A DNA stretch of 64,000 nt from Burhinus oedicnemus (taxonomy: Eukaryota; Chordata; Aves; Charadriiformes; Burhinidae), in the NCBI GenBank assembly GCA_008921705.1, contig VFFE01009205.1, forward strand, positions 1,470,276-1,534,275. The letters are read 5' to 3'. This document shows positions 47,401 through 59,369 of the stretch, one piece after another (within the stretch, counting starts at the first letter, position 1; each line of letters begins with the position of its first letter). Under the pieces are notes generated by a model that was not told where the DNA came from, ran no database searches, and was given only the letters and a program-made list of their open reading frames with translations. The translations under genes and the position numbers were made by a program.

Positions 47401-50400
47401 TGCAACTTCGGCAATATAACTTGAGACCTTTTAGTTCAGAAACAGAGTCTTCTCACCAAAGGGAAAGGAGAATATCTTTTAGATATAGCAGGGTGTATAA
47501 CCTTCGTGAAACTCTCATTTGCGGGGTGATAACTGTATGTAACAGGGTGCTAGAGTCTTTATGATGAATGGACAACTACAAGTCCCTCTCCTCAATGAGA
47601 ATTTAGGTTCCTATGACAGATTTTCTATAGAAAGGATGGAATTAGGGTAAAATTCAAAATTCAACAAGCAATCCATCCTGACTAGTCTCTGCCTCATTTA
47701 AGACAAGCTGCTCTTGAATGCAGAGACTGAAAGAGTGCCTTACCCATCTCCCCCCGCCCCCGAAGATGCCTACCCTTGAGTGAAGAGGCGTCGTCTCCCT
47801 GTGCTTGTATCCCTCCAGAAAAGGCCCCCTGATGGTTGCATCTTTTTTTTGAAAGGTCACTTTCAAAAAAATGTGTTTTACCCATTTTAATGAAAAGTTA
47901 AGGAACAGGAAAATCTAGGGAATCTTTAACTTGGAAAGAACCTGAAGAAAAGGAACACCTTAAGGGACTCTAGATCCCAGCGATGCTCATCGTGGTCTTT
48001 GTAGATACAGGTAATATATGTTACAATGAATTGCAAGACATGTTTCAGAATAATACTGGTTTTGCAAATGGGTCTCCATCCAGTTGCCTGTATACTGACT
48101 TTTGGTTAAATCAATTAAACTTTTTCTAAAGCCAAGGAAAGAATGTTCTAGGCTAAGAAATCAAATTTCTTACCTCTTGGATGCCTTGCTGACTCTAAGC
48201 TGGAGTATCTGTGCATAACGCTCTCTGTCAACTCTTTCTGGCTTGGAGACTCCATTCCATTCTGGCAGGGAATGACCTGGCCTCTGTTATTCACGCTTTC
48301 GTCACCTCTTGGCTGGAATCTAGTAACGCAGAATAACTTGGGCACACAGCCTTTGGCATTAAGGGAACTCCAGGTAATACAGAACACTGCAGTGCATCTC
48401 AGCCACATGGGCACGTGCACATCAAATCGTTCTGCTGTACTCCACAATGGCACTCTTCAGAGTATCGAATGAAATTTGCAGTAATGGTCCTTGCCTTGCT
48501 CTGTGACCCGAATGTGGGGTAGCTTGGACTTTAGGCTATCCACAGCCCTGAGGCGGAGACAAGTGATGGTAACTATTCCTTTGACACAGTAGAGCCCTCC
48601 ACAAAATCTGCTGTGAGTGGGAGATAAAAATGTGAAATGAAGTTCCCTACAAACAACAGAAATGACAAACCTCATCACTTTTTACTCTATGTGCAAGACA
48701 TATTTCTTTTATAGTGCCTTGTTTAACGTGACTACATATGTTTTAAATTGCAAACCCTACTGCAACATAGAACAAAGTATACACACAAACAGGTTGATGC
48801 AGTGCTGGTAGGCACTGAGTTCCTACTACTCACATAACAGAAGAGTTTGTGTCAAACATGGGAAGTGTGTGGTTGCACAGCCAGAAGAATATCTTCTAAA
48901 CCTAGCAGTAGAGCCATAAATTTTTGCTGAAGGAAACACTATTACAGGGAGTAGAAGTCAGTCGTGCATTTATGGTATGAGTCTTACCAAAGTAACAGAA
49001 ATTAATCTGCCTTCTTTACTAAAGGTTTGCAATATAATCAGAATTCAATTCCGTTAATTTCAAGAATAACAACAAATTCCCCATGTCTTTTATCTATTTA
49101 TCTTCATTAAATTGTCAGCATAAGCAGATGAGAATAACTATGCAACCTAACTTGGACTTGCAATACAGTTCAGGTAGGGAGAGATGTCCCACTGAAGAGT
49201 AGATTCAGAGCACCTTTGAGTTTGCTCCTTTGAAGAAGCTTACCTCTCACTATTCAGCATATAGGAAGCTTACAGAAATTCATGTTCTCATGTAGACACC
49301 TGAAGTTAGACAGTGTGAAAAATACACTCTTCTTCCATGCAGTGCAACAAGGAGGTATTGAAGACAAGACCTAACACCTTCTGGAGGACAAATGATAGAC
49401 AAACAGATTCTTTAAGTGGTTTATTTTATAAATGTCAGTATATTAGCAAATACATAACACAAATTTAAATATCAGCATATATCTCACAGTGTTATATAAA
49501 TAGTCCTTAATAAAAATTACATGTAGCTGTACCAAATAAGCAAGGAACAAAAATATCCTAATAAATTTGTCTGAAAATAAATGTACTTGAGAGAATGCTA
49601 TCTGATACATAGCTTTTAAGTCTTCTCACTTTAAAGTCATGTCAGCTTAACAAAGAACACAACTTGTTAATAACATTACTCTTAATGTAATGACAAAAGG
49701 GAAAGGCAGGCATTGGTGGACAGAAGAGAAAGAACAGCAATGAAAAAATTGTGGAATGCTTTGATAATGTTTGGGTAATAAATTATTAGGATAAATAACT
49801 AGAAAAGTAGTGCTCTCAGTAAAGTACTACCAGACTACCAAATAGGTACCAGACAAAAGTGCTAACAGGTGCACAACCAGCATTCCAGTTTGTTCCAGCA
49901 ATGCATCTTCACCTTGATCAATAGCACCCAAATACCCACAGGGTATTTTCTTTAGAGTTCCCTAGTGCAGCAGTTATACCACCTCGTGGGGTGTGCGGTG
50001 GACATACTTAAAATACAGTGTGGGTTGTATTATATTATATTGTATTATAGACTGCATATCTGCATATTCTCCATGGAATAATTTAATAGTTCCAATAAAA
50101 TTTACCTTTGCCATTGAGAGCTCAGGGACTTGGAATGTAACTAAAAGATTCACTGGAAAGTTTAATTAAACAGGAGGGCTGAAAGATCTCTATTACATGA
50201 GATGCATTATTGTATGCTATACAATTAAATAATGTGTTAAATATGACATGAGGAGGACAGATTCCAGCTCCTCTTTCAGATAGGTCTTTGGAGAAAAAAA
50301 TCTTCTGTGAGAGCATCTTTAATCTGTAAACCGAGCTGATTAACTGGAAGTAATTGAGACGTGCCAGCGATGGAGGGTTACGTATGCTCAGTTCCAGCGT

Positions 50401-51220
50401 TTGCAGTCAGAACACTGCTGCACTTTTGACCTCTGCCTCAGTTTCTCTGTGTAAAGTGTCCTGAGATCTTAAGATAAAAAGCCACTTTAAAATATTACTA
50501 CAATTAGATGTTAAATTCTTCAGTGAAGATTTTGAGCAAAGGACCTTTGAAAATTTCTTCCCATTCCACATACCTTACACCTTGATGGATACAATGAAAT
50601 AGGAAAAAATGGAGGAAAGGCTTCTGAGACCATTTGTTTCTTCCTTTTTTTTGTAGACATTCATCTTCCACAAGAAACCAAGCTTCTCAGGACATGCTGG
50701 ATAGCAAAAAGCCCTAGTCATACATGCTTAGTTTCAAAGTTATGTTACTACTCAGAGAGAGAAATAAATGTATACTATATTAAAAACAATCATCACAGCC
50801 CCTTAAATGATTGGATAGTTTAGCTTTGAATGCAATTCAACCTAATAGAGGCTTTAATGGCTTTTGACAGATTGCTCCACTGATCAAGGGACATGTATGA
50901 AAATAACTGCCTACCAAGCCCTGATTTGATTTTAAGAAAAGAAAAACTGAAGGTTAATGGTAAACAGAAGTTGATTGTTCACATTTTCACTGAAATAACT
51001 CTATCTGACCTGTTCTTAGAAGCAGTGAAATAAAGGATAATGGGAATCCTATACACCTGACTTTTTACTTTAGCCTCTAATCAAGGGGACTAATCAGACC
51101 AAGATGTGCTGGCATGAAAGCAAGTATTTGACGATACAGAGGGGGAGGAGAACAACTTTTGTGACCAATTCTGATTCATCATGGACAAGCACTGTAAAAC
51201 TGGTGGGGTATTAGAGGATG

Positions 51221-51244
51221 TAAACCATAGCATAAACCATAGCA
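51221..51244 (+). repeat. 12-bp tandem duplication
   Basis: TAAACCATAGCA is repeated twice, exact and adjacent. Confidence 0.8.
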
Positions 51245-52189
51245 TAGTGCATCCTCTTCCATCATGTGAATTATGAATGCTATCTCCAAAGCAGCAAGAA
51301 GATAAATCATAGTTTTCATGTCATGTGTGAAATGCTCACACCCAAACATCAGCGTTTTAATGTGATAATTTTATCGTGTTTTGTTGGCTTTTATTTGACA
51401 TGTTATTCGGCCAATTCTGCAGCCTTACTAACCACAGCCTTTTTGTAATTGTATAAATTATCTTCTCTTGTTGAATTAATGCCCCCAGGCTAAGGCGAAG
51501 AGGACAGATGAATCTAAGTTAAGATGCAAGCCCAGCCACATTGAAGGTGACGAGTCTCAGTTTGGACTGGAAAGAGCACAGCGGTTCTACTCAGGACGGG
51601 CTCTGCCCTTACAAGTGGGATGAGGTGACAGCCAGAATTGGGCAGGTTGGGAGTCCTCAGAAACATTGAATGTCGGTGTTTTTGCCCAAGTCTTTCATCA
51701 CTACCTAACAGCTGCCACCCTCTAACGCTAGATTAGTGTAGGGCTGAGCTTTTCACTCTGCTGTGGGGAGTGCAGAGGTTGTCCTTTTTGGATAAGAAAC
51801 CTCACTGTGAACATTGTTCTGCTTGTTTGCCTGACCCTTCCCCATAGCAGCTCACAATCCTGGTGTGATAGTTCTAAGGATGAGCTGCAGCAACTTGAAT
51901 CTCAAACGGGAAACAGATGTACTCAGTCCATGGAGGTGTAGGTTGAAGCTGGGGATCAGCATTTCTCATGCCTGTTGCTACAGTGGAACAACCACTCTTC
52001 CCAACTCTGTAACCTTGGTGCAAGATGACAGTGGTCAGCTCCTAGCAAAAAGCTGAGGACCAGCTGTCAGGGGCATGAGGGGGGTTAAGGAGCCAACATT
52101 AACTTCGCACCGGCTGGTAACAATTAAGGGAGAGATCCTGACCTGCACTGTACAAGTCACTGCTCAATGACTCCCATATGAGTTACGTT

Positions 52190-52195
52190 AATAAA
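52190..52195 (+). terminator. possible poly(A) signal
   Basis: AATAAA is followed by the GT-rich GTTGTGGCC and lies in a GC-richer block (about 51.5-52.3 kb). That block has the feel of a retroviral LTR or an exon, but I could not match it. It could end a rightward transcript. Single AATAAA words are common by chance. Confidence 0.2.
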
Positions 52196-53806
52196 GTTGT
52201 GGCCTTGAGAAAGCACATCCCTTGCATCTCTCATGCATCTCATCTCATCTCTCTTACCCTCCTCTCATCCCAGCTTAGAGATCAGCTCCCAGGCTAGTTT
52301 AATCTCTGTTGCGTTAGCCCAAATTCCACTGGATCACACAGGGCTAATGGAACTGCAATACAATAAGGGAGAAAGGAGCAATGCCCACTCTTAACACACT
52401 ACAGTATTTTAGCCACCTTTCGTGATGGATCTTGGTATTTTTTTCTTTTTTTCCTGTTGTTATGGCACTGGAATCCCTGAATCTGTCCCTCAGCATTAAC
52501 AAGTCCACCATGATTCTAAAGTGCATCTTGCATCATTACCTGTGAAACTAAATCTATATCTGGATGATAATAAGACAACTGAGTTGGTATTTACTATGTT
52601 CCATGTTACCCATCCTGGACAGTTTCTAGTTGGTGATTATTCACGGCATTCTTATTTACACTTTAGATAACCAGAATCTGCTGTAAAGCTCAGAGCATAA
52701 GCATGATGCCTTTAAAATCTACTATATTGAGATTAATATTTTTTATTTACATAACCTTTTAACAGGAAGAAAGGACCTACAGGATAAAATATTTTTACAT
52801 ATGGAGATATGAATAAAGCATTATAAAAACATTTATAATTACATGGCATAACACAGCAGTTTTCTATCGAATACTTAAAAACGGCCTTTACCTTTCATCC
52901 CCCAAATTACAGAAACAATAGAAGTTTTTCATTTTCTGCCAACATTTTCTTTCTATCAGTGTAAAACCAACTCTGTATCGTTTTTTTTAAAGAAAGCCCT
53001 TGCCTCGAGCATTTCATTTGTATTAGTTCCATGTTTAGTCAGTAGCTTTTGTAAAATTGATGAATATTGTCTAAAGGCAAGTGCAGACAGGCAAACAGAT
53101 CTGTATCTTCTGTAATCCATTTAGCCTGACACACACGTGCAAGTGAACTATTTTACCTTAATTCTTTCAAGGCTGATGAAAAGTAAATGTAAGCAAAGTC
53201 GTGAACTTCACCATTTAAAAAGAATCACTGAATCTAATGTTAGAAGCTAATTTATGCTCTGACCTCTTCCCTGAAAAAAACTGACCTTGGTCCTCATGCC
53301 TCTAGAGCATCCAGACTTGGCAAACAGTTGCTATACACAGAACATCCATTAGAGGCTGTGTTTTTCAGCTCATCCAAAATGGTAATGCGTTGTCTAATGC
53401 TGGAATGTAAATGGATTGCTAAAGTGTCATTGCAACAGGAGCTAAATTATAACTACTTGACTAAAATAATGAATACTTTGAAGTATTTGTCTGCTTCTAG
53501 TATGTAATCCAAACACAGCAATAATTTACACTTGATGCCTCAGTTTTTTAATAGATATTTACCTTTAACCATGTTCTCCTCTTGGGGTACCCTTTGGCAT
53601 TACTACATACTTCAAACAGTTCCATCAACCTTATTCAAGTCTTCGCTATCAACTCCTATGGGCTTTGGAGATATGAAACCCTCTTACACTCCTGTATTTC
53701 AACGGAACTCAATCAAGTTACACTGATTTAGATGATGTGAGACTGGAATGCAACAGAGCATTAACTACTTTAACCACTTCATTATTGGTATTTTGCCAGT
53801 GAATCT

Positions 53807-53946
53807 TAGGTCTTATCCATACCAAAGGTGTTCATTTGTTTATGTCATTGCTATCCATGGCCTAAATGAGTGCTATCTGGCTGCACTGAGGCTAGTACTA
53901 GTTCAGCTAATTCACTAGCTTAAATCTTCAGCATAGACAAGACCTA
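53807..53946. mobile_element. remnant DNA transposon with terminal repeats
   Basis: TAGGTCTTATCCATAC (53807-53822) is mirrored by the complement of 53931-53946, TAGGTCTTGTCTATGC. Thirteen of sixteen bases agree and all three differences are transitions, as expected of decayed terminal inverted repeats. The TAGGTCTTGTCTA wording is typical of small hAT-like elements in reptile and bird genomes. It is about 140 bases long and non-coding. No clear target duplication remains. Confidence 0.5.
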
Positions 53947-54639
53947 GAATTGCGTATTTTTAAAAATTCTATTGCTGCCAGCAGTCTCCTAATACAAGAA
54001 AAACCCAGTGTTTTTTCACTACTGCTGGAAATAATTATTTGCCAATCATTTTTTAATAGCTATGCCTCCACTTCAGCTACAAACTACAACATTGACGTGC
54101 CTTCTCTACCCTTTATGGCTGTCAGATTCATTTCAATACTGTGATCTCCATGGTTTCTAGCAGCGCTTAATTAAACACAAAATAATCATAAAGTAACAGC
54201 ATAAACAAACAAACAATCCCCTCAAACGCTGTGTTAACAGTGTTACATCATTAGCTTGTTTGAATTCATCTTGCTCTTTTCCAAAGCAATATCTGTTTCT
54301 GTGAGAACTGCCTTTTCAAAAGACGCATTCCCACATCTTCAGCTAGCTTTTCTCTAAGTGATCTCCAAAGTAAACAGTATTTAGTGTGGCATTAATCCAA
54401 ATATATGCTATTTGCCCACTGGTAAAGCCAGCTTTAGCTAGTGCAGGGAAGAAAAAGCTATGCCCATAACATAGTATTTCAAAACATTAAGAAATCTGTG
54501 GCACAGGAGATAACAGATAAATGTGTGGATCAAGGTTATAATATAATCAAACCTACTTTAAATAATACTTGATTCTTCAGAGAGTCTTTACATTCTACTG
54601 GGTGGCTAACGGTTTTAGCAGAAGTCCAGGACTACAATA

Positions 54640-54930
54640 AAAATGCTTGATGCAGGTCTTTATACTTTTGCTGGCATAGATATGTCAAAGGTGTTAGAGG
54701 TACAATCTCTACTTGACATAATTGTCCTGGCAAAAGCTGGTAGGTGTGGACACAGTTTTATACCACTAAAACTGAATTTTTGCTGGCACAGCTTCTTTAG
54801 CTCCAGGGAGGTCTGGCATATATTATACTGTCAAAAGTACAATTTTCGGCAGTACAGGCCTCATCCACACACAGAGCACTTTGCCAATACGGTATACTGG
54901 TATGCTCTGCGTAAGCCTGGCCTCAGCAGT
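54640..54930. mobile_element. possible second DNA-transposon remnant
   Basis: The segment repeats TTTTGCTGGCA (54667 and 54778) with CTGGCAAAAGCTGG (54728), GGTGTGGACACAG (54742) and AGGCCTCATCCACAC (54858), all resembling the ends of the element at 53807-53946. The arrangement is jumbled, perhaps nested or several copies. A 129-codon plus-strand frame across it is probably meaningless. Confidence 0.3.
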
Positions 54931-56040
54931 GATTTTAAACAGAAGATTAACACAGGAGGCGTATTCATTTCCTGGTGGCAACGGCAGGCTCTGAGTCTTA
55001 CCGGTTTCTTTTGTAGTGGTAATACAGACTGAGTGCTGTTTCACCATAATATGATTTTCTTCTGCTTTTTATGGCAAAGGAAAAGGCGTAGACCAGCTCA
55101 AGTTAAAATAGCAACTTAACTAAAAGAAAAATCTCTCCCTCATTCAGGAGTGCCCTGTATTGTCCAACAGAATTGTTCTTTTTATAGCATGTTATTACCA
55201 AACAGATCACAAACAGCTTCATTTCTCATAGTCTTCTGGTTTTGTTCTCACAGATCTCACTAGATCAACACAGATGCTGCAATGCCCAGTATCATACAGC
55301 CTAAACCTAACCTGTCAGGGGACCTGACACCGCAAATGAAAACCCTTTCTTAGGTCCACCAGCTTTTTAGAGAATGCACTGGGAAACCTGGCCTCAGTAG
55401 CATTCACAACACGCAGAAACAAAGCAATGGTTAGGAACTGAATTCTGACTTCCAGGGAGCCCTGGAGATATAGATTCACACTGGAAATCTCTCCCGGTAC
55501 TACTCAGTTTCCATGATGAAAACCAGCAAGATCTATGGATCTTGGGATCTATGTCAGGATGCTCCTCCAGAGTTCCTCATCTGAAAAAATGCTCTAAACA
55601 AGGAGCCATTGCATAAAGAACTTTCTCCACCATCTCCTGTACCTCTGTCTATTTTAGTGGATGAAGAAGTTGCCGTATTGTGTGCACAGCCCTATCCTGG
55701 AGATATCCAGCAGGCTCACCCCAAGCTGGCATCTCATTAGGATGCCCAGATCGTGCATTCTGCTTTGTCACAGGTGTGAACTACACCGTGTGTTGCTCAA
55801 CCCTGCCAAGCCAGAGGCAGTTCTGGGCACTTGTGGAAGCTGAAATTTAGATGTCAAGGGAGAAATGGATATTCACGGGCTGTAGGGTCAATAGGAATTA
55901 AGAGTGGAGGAGGAAATAACCAACCCTGGTGTTCTGGACTTCAGGTCTTAAAAGTCACCAGTTTCTGCAGATTTGGGGCCTGGTCTTTTTTATTAGGAGA
56001 CAGTAACAAAGGTACTGTGTGAAGACCAGTGAAACCTGCA
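54931..56040. other. intergenic stretch downstream of minus-strand gene
   Basis: This lies beyond the poly(A) site of the leftward gene. No exon or repeat is supported. Confidence 0.45.
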
Positions 56041-56087
56041 TTGACACATAAAATAACACATGATCAAGACATCATAAAGCTGAAAGA

Positions 56088-56093
56088 TTTATT
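56088..56093 (-). terminator. poly(A) signal of minus-strand gene
   Basis: AATAAA on the minus strand, about 50 bases past the stop codon, is followed after 15-40 bases by TG-rich sequence (TGATGTCTTGATCATGTGTT). Cleavage would fall near 56060-56078, giving a very short 3' UTR. The agreement with the terminal open frame is a main support for the gene call. Confidence 0.6.
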
Positions 56094-56142
56094 TTAAAGT
56101 AAAATGATAAGCATCAATAATTCTAGGCTGGAAGGTCACCTG

Positions 56143-56293
56143 TTACTCTACCCACTGAACAAGATTTTGTAGATTAGCAATTACTTCTTCAAGATCATAC
56201 GGCAGAGGCATATTACTTTCATCGTCTGTCCAGAAGGGATGGCATTCTGGTTTCTGGTCTTCTGGCAAGCTCTCTGCCGCTTCTGATTGGCAT
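56143..56293 (-). CDS. terminal coding exon, unidentified protein
   Basis: A strong acceptor (CTTACCCTTCTTTTCAG) ends at 56294. One frame is open to TAA (56143-56145) and reads CQSEAAESLPEDQKPECHPF, then WTDDESNMPLPYDLEEVIAN and LQNLVQWVE. The end is acidic and helix-prone (PYDLEEVIANLQNLVQ), like a short C-terminal interaction helix. The other two frames stop early. This frame requires two bases from the preceding exon. The upstream candidate exon offers one, so either a further exon is missing or the second AG (exon from 56282) is used. I do not recognise the family. It is the best-supported coding sequence in the window. Confidence 0.55.
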
Positions 56294-56299
56294 CTGAAA

Positions 56300-58325
56300 A
56301 GAAGGGTAAGCAGGTGAACTACTGAAGTAAAACTGTATCAAGAAACAGAATACTCAGCGAGGATACATTTGTGCATTAATTCAAAGAGAAAGATTATAAT
56401 AAAAAAGAAATACCACATCTTCTGACCAAATGGATTGTTCATTTACAGTGAAGTTGATTTCTGTTGTAGGCTTTGTATTTTCTATAGGGATTTCTCAGAA
56501 AGCCAATCACAGAGAAAACTCAGTTAGTGTACCTTTATATGGTGAATTATTTTTTCATTATCTCAGCTGTTATTTAAAGTATGTGATTAAACCATTATCA
56601 GATTTAAATGTTTGCCGGTTTCCAATGTATTACTAGATTATTGAGAAAGATTAAACTGAATTTACTGCATTAAGGTCAGGGGGGATAGATTAAACAATAT
56701 TAAAGAAGCCGGACTAGCTTTGTAGATTCTGGAGATTTACAAGTGTATCAACCTGCTTAGCTCTGAAAAAGGCAATATAAAAAGAGAAAATTCTATAAAG
56801 ATAAATGGAAATAGAGGTTAATAACAACTTCCAATGATGAATAGGTGGGCAAAACTTCAATAAAATTAAATTAAGAGGTTAGTGTATGTTAGCCCCCAGA
56901 GAAAATGTTTAGATTACAGTGTTTTTTATTAAATGGATTATTCATCAATACTAGTGAAGTCTAATTATAATATTCAACTGAACTGCAGCCTGCAGAGGAA
57001 AGTTTTAGAAGTGGCAACCATCATATCTCTTCAGATTAGGCTGTAATACAACATCCTGCACCAAAAAAATTGTCACAGTTCAAGGAGGATTTCTCCCCCT
57101 CTCTTTTTCCCTCCCCTCAGACAATTTGCAGGTTGCTGATTAATTAGTTAACATTTGCAACAGGACATGACAAAAAAGAATGCTAAGCGTTACCGTAATT
57201 TTGGTAGATACTGCACGTCTACATAGTTCTTCAATGACATAAAAAGCAAATTGTAGAAATACACCTTTATTTCTCTTGAGATGTTTTTTAAAATTCATAT
57301 TCTATAAAGCACATAATTGTTGTAACAATTTTAAAGTTGTTTTAAACACATATGACTCTCTCATCTCTGTAAAATGAACTCTAAAAATATTGACACATGC
57401 AACTTCCTTGTCTACACTGTCGGCCTTCTGGAAGAGACTGTTTCCAAATGAAAGATGTCGTCTTCTCTTGGGAATTATTAATGGCAGTGTAATCCCCATG
57501 AGAAAACATACTTCAGCTTTACACCCATGTTGGTGTGTGGTTAATTGCCGCACCAGCATCCTGGGCACTCAATCCATCGTACATTACACTACAAGGACAG
57601 TATTAACACATAACATTCCAATATATCTTCAGCTCTCCACATCAGCCCCTGATAATAGCATCTGTTAACATGCACTAAGTACTATTATGTAGCACATCAC
57701 TTCATAAATAATAAGATTAGCCGACCTCAGGGCCCTGGGAAGAGTAATGTGTTTAAATGTTCTCATTATTTATTTAAAACAAGAATTAAAGGAACAGAAG
57801 CTACTTGTGACAATCCTCTTAGCATAAATATTAAACTGTTTGCATTGATAAGCTGCACTGTACAGAATAACAGAGGATTTGTTTTGCTGGCTGCTTTATA
57901 ATAGTTGTTAGAGCAAATGCAGTTTAGTGTATGAGTTCTGAGAGGTACTTAACTGATTGTGCCATCATGTTCTGAAGACATTTTCCAAATTATATAAAGG
58001 AACAGGAGAAAATTAATATGCAGGGAAAGCTGAAACTAATTACAGCATAACTCTATGAGGCTTTTAAAATCTTGCTTTATTTTCTGTCTTGCAACAAAAT
58101 AATACGCTCAATTTGCTGGGTAGTATAAGATATTCCAGTTTAAGCATTTCAATCTAAAAGTGGATAAATTAACCATGTAGAGATTATTGCAGATGACAAA
58201 TCAAGAAGCTCAGCCAGTAAATACTGCCGGCATATTATGTGGTCTGCAAAACTCAACTTATAATAATGAACATTCTCTCTCTCACACATCTGCCAGTAAC
58301 AACAGAATTTTCACTGAGAGGAAAA
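56300..58325. other. putative intron of minus-strand gene
   Basis: AT-rich. A minus-strand open segment around 57412-57520 (reading GDYTAINNSQEKTTSFIWKQ) has raised CpG content but no good donor. It could hide a missed exon that would fix the phase mismatch. Confidence 0.35.
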
Positions 58326-58331
58326 ACATAC

Positions 58332-58567
58332 CAGCTTTTAGCTTCTTCATTACTTCAGAGCCCTTTTTTACCTTTAATGCCTCTTTTTTCCCTTGTGCTC
58401 TCACACAAACGGATTGACCAGCTTTTCCCCAAAACATCTGGCTTTTGGGCACTTGTGTTGCTGTAGATGTGTCAGAAGTCGCAGTGATGCTGTGACTGAA
58501 CAGCCCGTGAGCTGCTATTCTAGTTGCTACTTTCCCTTCTCTATTTTTCGTACTGGCAGAGCCGTCT
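58332..58567 (-). CDS. candidate upstream exon of the same gene
   Basis: The acceptor GTGGGGTGGCCTTTCAG (exon from 58567, or from 58565 at the next AG) leads into one open frame of about 78 codons, ending at a donor CTG|GTATGT (58331). The peptide begins DGSASTKNREGKVATRIAAH, continues GLFSHSITATSDTSTATQVP and ends KKGSEVMKKLKA. It is Ser/Thr- and Lys-rich, lacks hydrophobic segments and is probably disordered, as in many nuclear, centrosomal or germ-cell proteins. It leaves one base, which joins in frame to the second acceptor of the terminal exon (56282). An alternative donor is AAAG|GTAAAA at 58371. The family is not recognised. Confidence 0.4.
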
Positions 58568-59022
58568 CTGAAAGGCCACCCCACAACTAAGCATGTGCCT
58601 TAACTTCCAGGCAATCACACACTTGGGAAGTTTTAGCCCTATCATATTCCACGTGAGGAATTAGAGGAATGGAAGTGCATCAGGTCCTTGGATTTCCTGT
58701 GCAAGTCTGATGACAGACATGCATTGGTATGTTGTAAAAGTATAAAAAGGGGAAAACAGTGCCTTAATATTCCAAGTTCTGCAATCCCATAGCTCCGTTG
58801 TCTTTCTGTCCAGGATTTCTATGGCTTTGCTTTGTACCACTAGCAAGAACAGCAAGGAACGTTACATTTTTACAATTTGAGAGTCACCTATTTGGAAAAA
58901 AATTACAACCCCTGTGCCGGATCCGCTGACATCAAAGTCAACTCAAGTTGCTCACGTTTAAAGACAGGGGGTTGGGTTCTAAGTAGTCATTGCTGCACCT
59001 GGCAGTTCATTAAGCAATTCAC

Positions 59023-59132
59023 CTGAATGGCATCCACTAGCCTGAATGCAGTCATCCAAATACGTGCTTTCTGATTCAGTGCAAGAACAGTCCTTTCCAG
59101 ATGAGTATATTACTATTGATTTTAATAAATTT
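59023..59132 (-). CDS. candidate upstream exon of the same gene
   Basis: The acceptor CTATTTCTCCCACAG ends at 59133, and the donor ATTCAG|GTGAAT gives exon end 59023. A second donor CCAG|GTGCAG extends the exon to 58999 in the same phase. The frame reads NLLKSIVIYSSGKDCSCTES then ESTYLDDCIQASGCHS, Cys- and Ser-rich. It needs two bases upstream, which the 60435-60498 exon supplies in one of its frames, and leaves one base downstream. The joint to 58565 is in frame, the joint to 58567 is not. Length and phases are coherent but unproven. Confidence 0.35.
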
Positions 59133-59269
59133 CTGTGGGAGAAATAGTTCCCACAATGCTCTTTAATTTGTAGCAGAGTAACAGACCTGAAGATCCCGCA
59201 AAAGGATAGCAAGGTTTTTAACTGAAGCAGAACAATCAAAGGCGCTTTAATTGCACAGAATTATTTCTA

Positions 59270-59363
59270 ATTCCTTTGTATCTGGGAAAAGATAGCTAAC
59301 ATAAGTTAGCACTGATTAGTCAGAATGAACAGAAATTCTATCTTTTCCCAGATACAAAAGAAT
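59270..59363. repeat. hairpin with 26-bp near-perfect arms
   Basis: The arm at 59270-59295 (ATTCCTTTGTATCTGGGAAA then AGATAG) pairs with 59338-59363 with a single C/T mismatch. The loop of 42 bases holds its own small stem (CTAAC/GTTAG). It lies in an intron of the minus-strand gene model. It could be a foldback element, or in RNA a long hairpin suitable for Dicer or ADAR. No microRNA seed is recognised. Confidence 0.75.
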
Positions 59364-59369
59364 CTATGA

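Larger units (their letters stand above)
44531..53800. other. non-coding stretch, no exon supported
   Basis: If the 44.4-kb promoter drives a rightward transcript, this would be its first intron(s). I found no exon with good borders and an open frame. The 51.5-52.3 kb part is somewhat GC-richer and contains a plus-strand AATAAA. An exact 12-base tandem duplication lies at 51221-51244. Confidence 0.45.

Noticed and set aside
54643..55032. 129-codon plus-strand frame
   Set aside because: It overlaps decayed transposon-like sequence and has no exon borders.
58661..58855. Possible extra exon of the minus-strand gene (reads AIEILDRKTTELWDCRTWN)
   Set aside because: The acceptor is passable but no usable donor follows before the frame turns into AT-rich, non-protein-like sequence.
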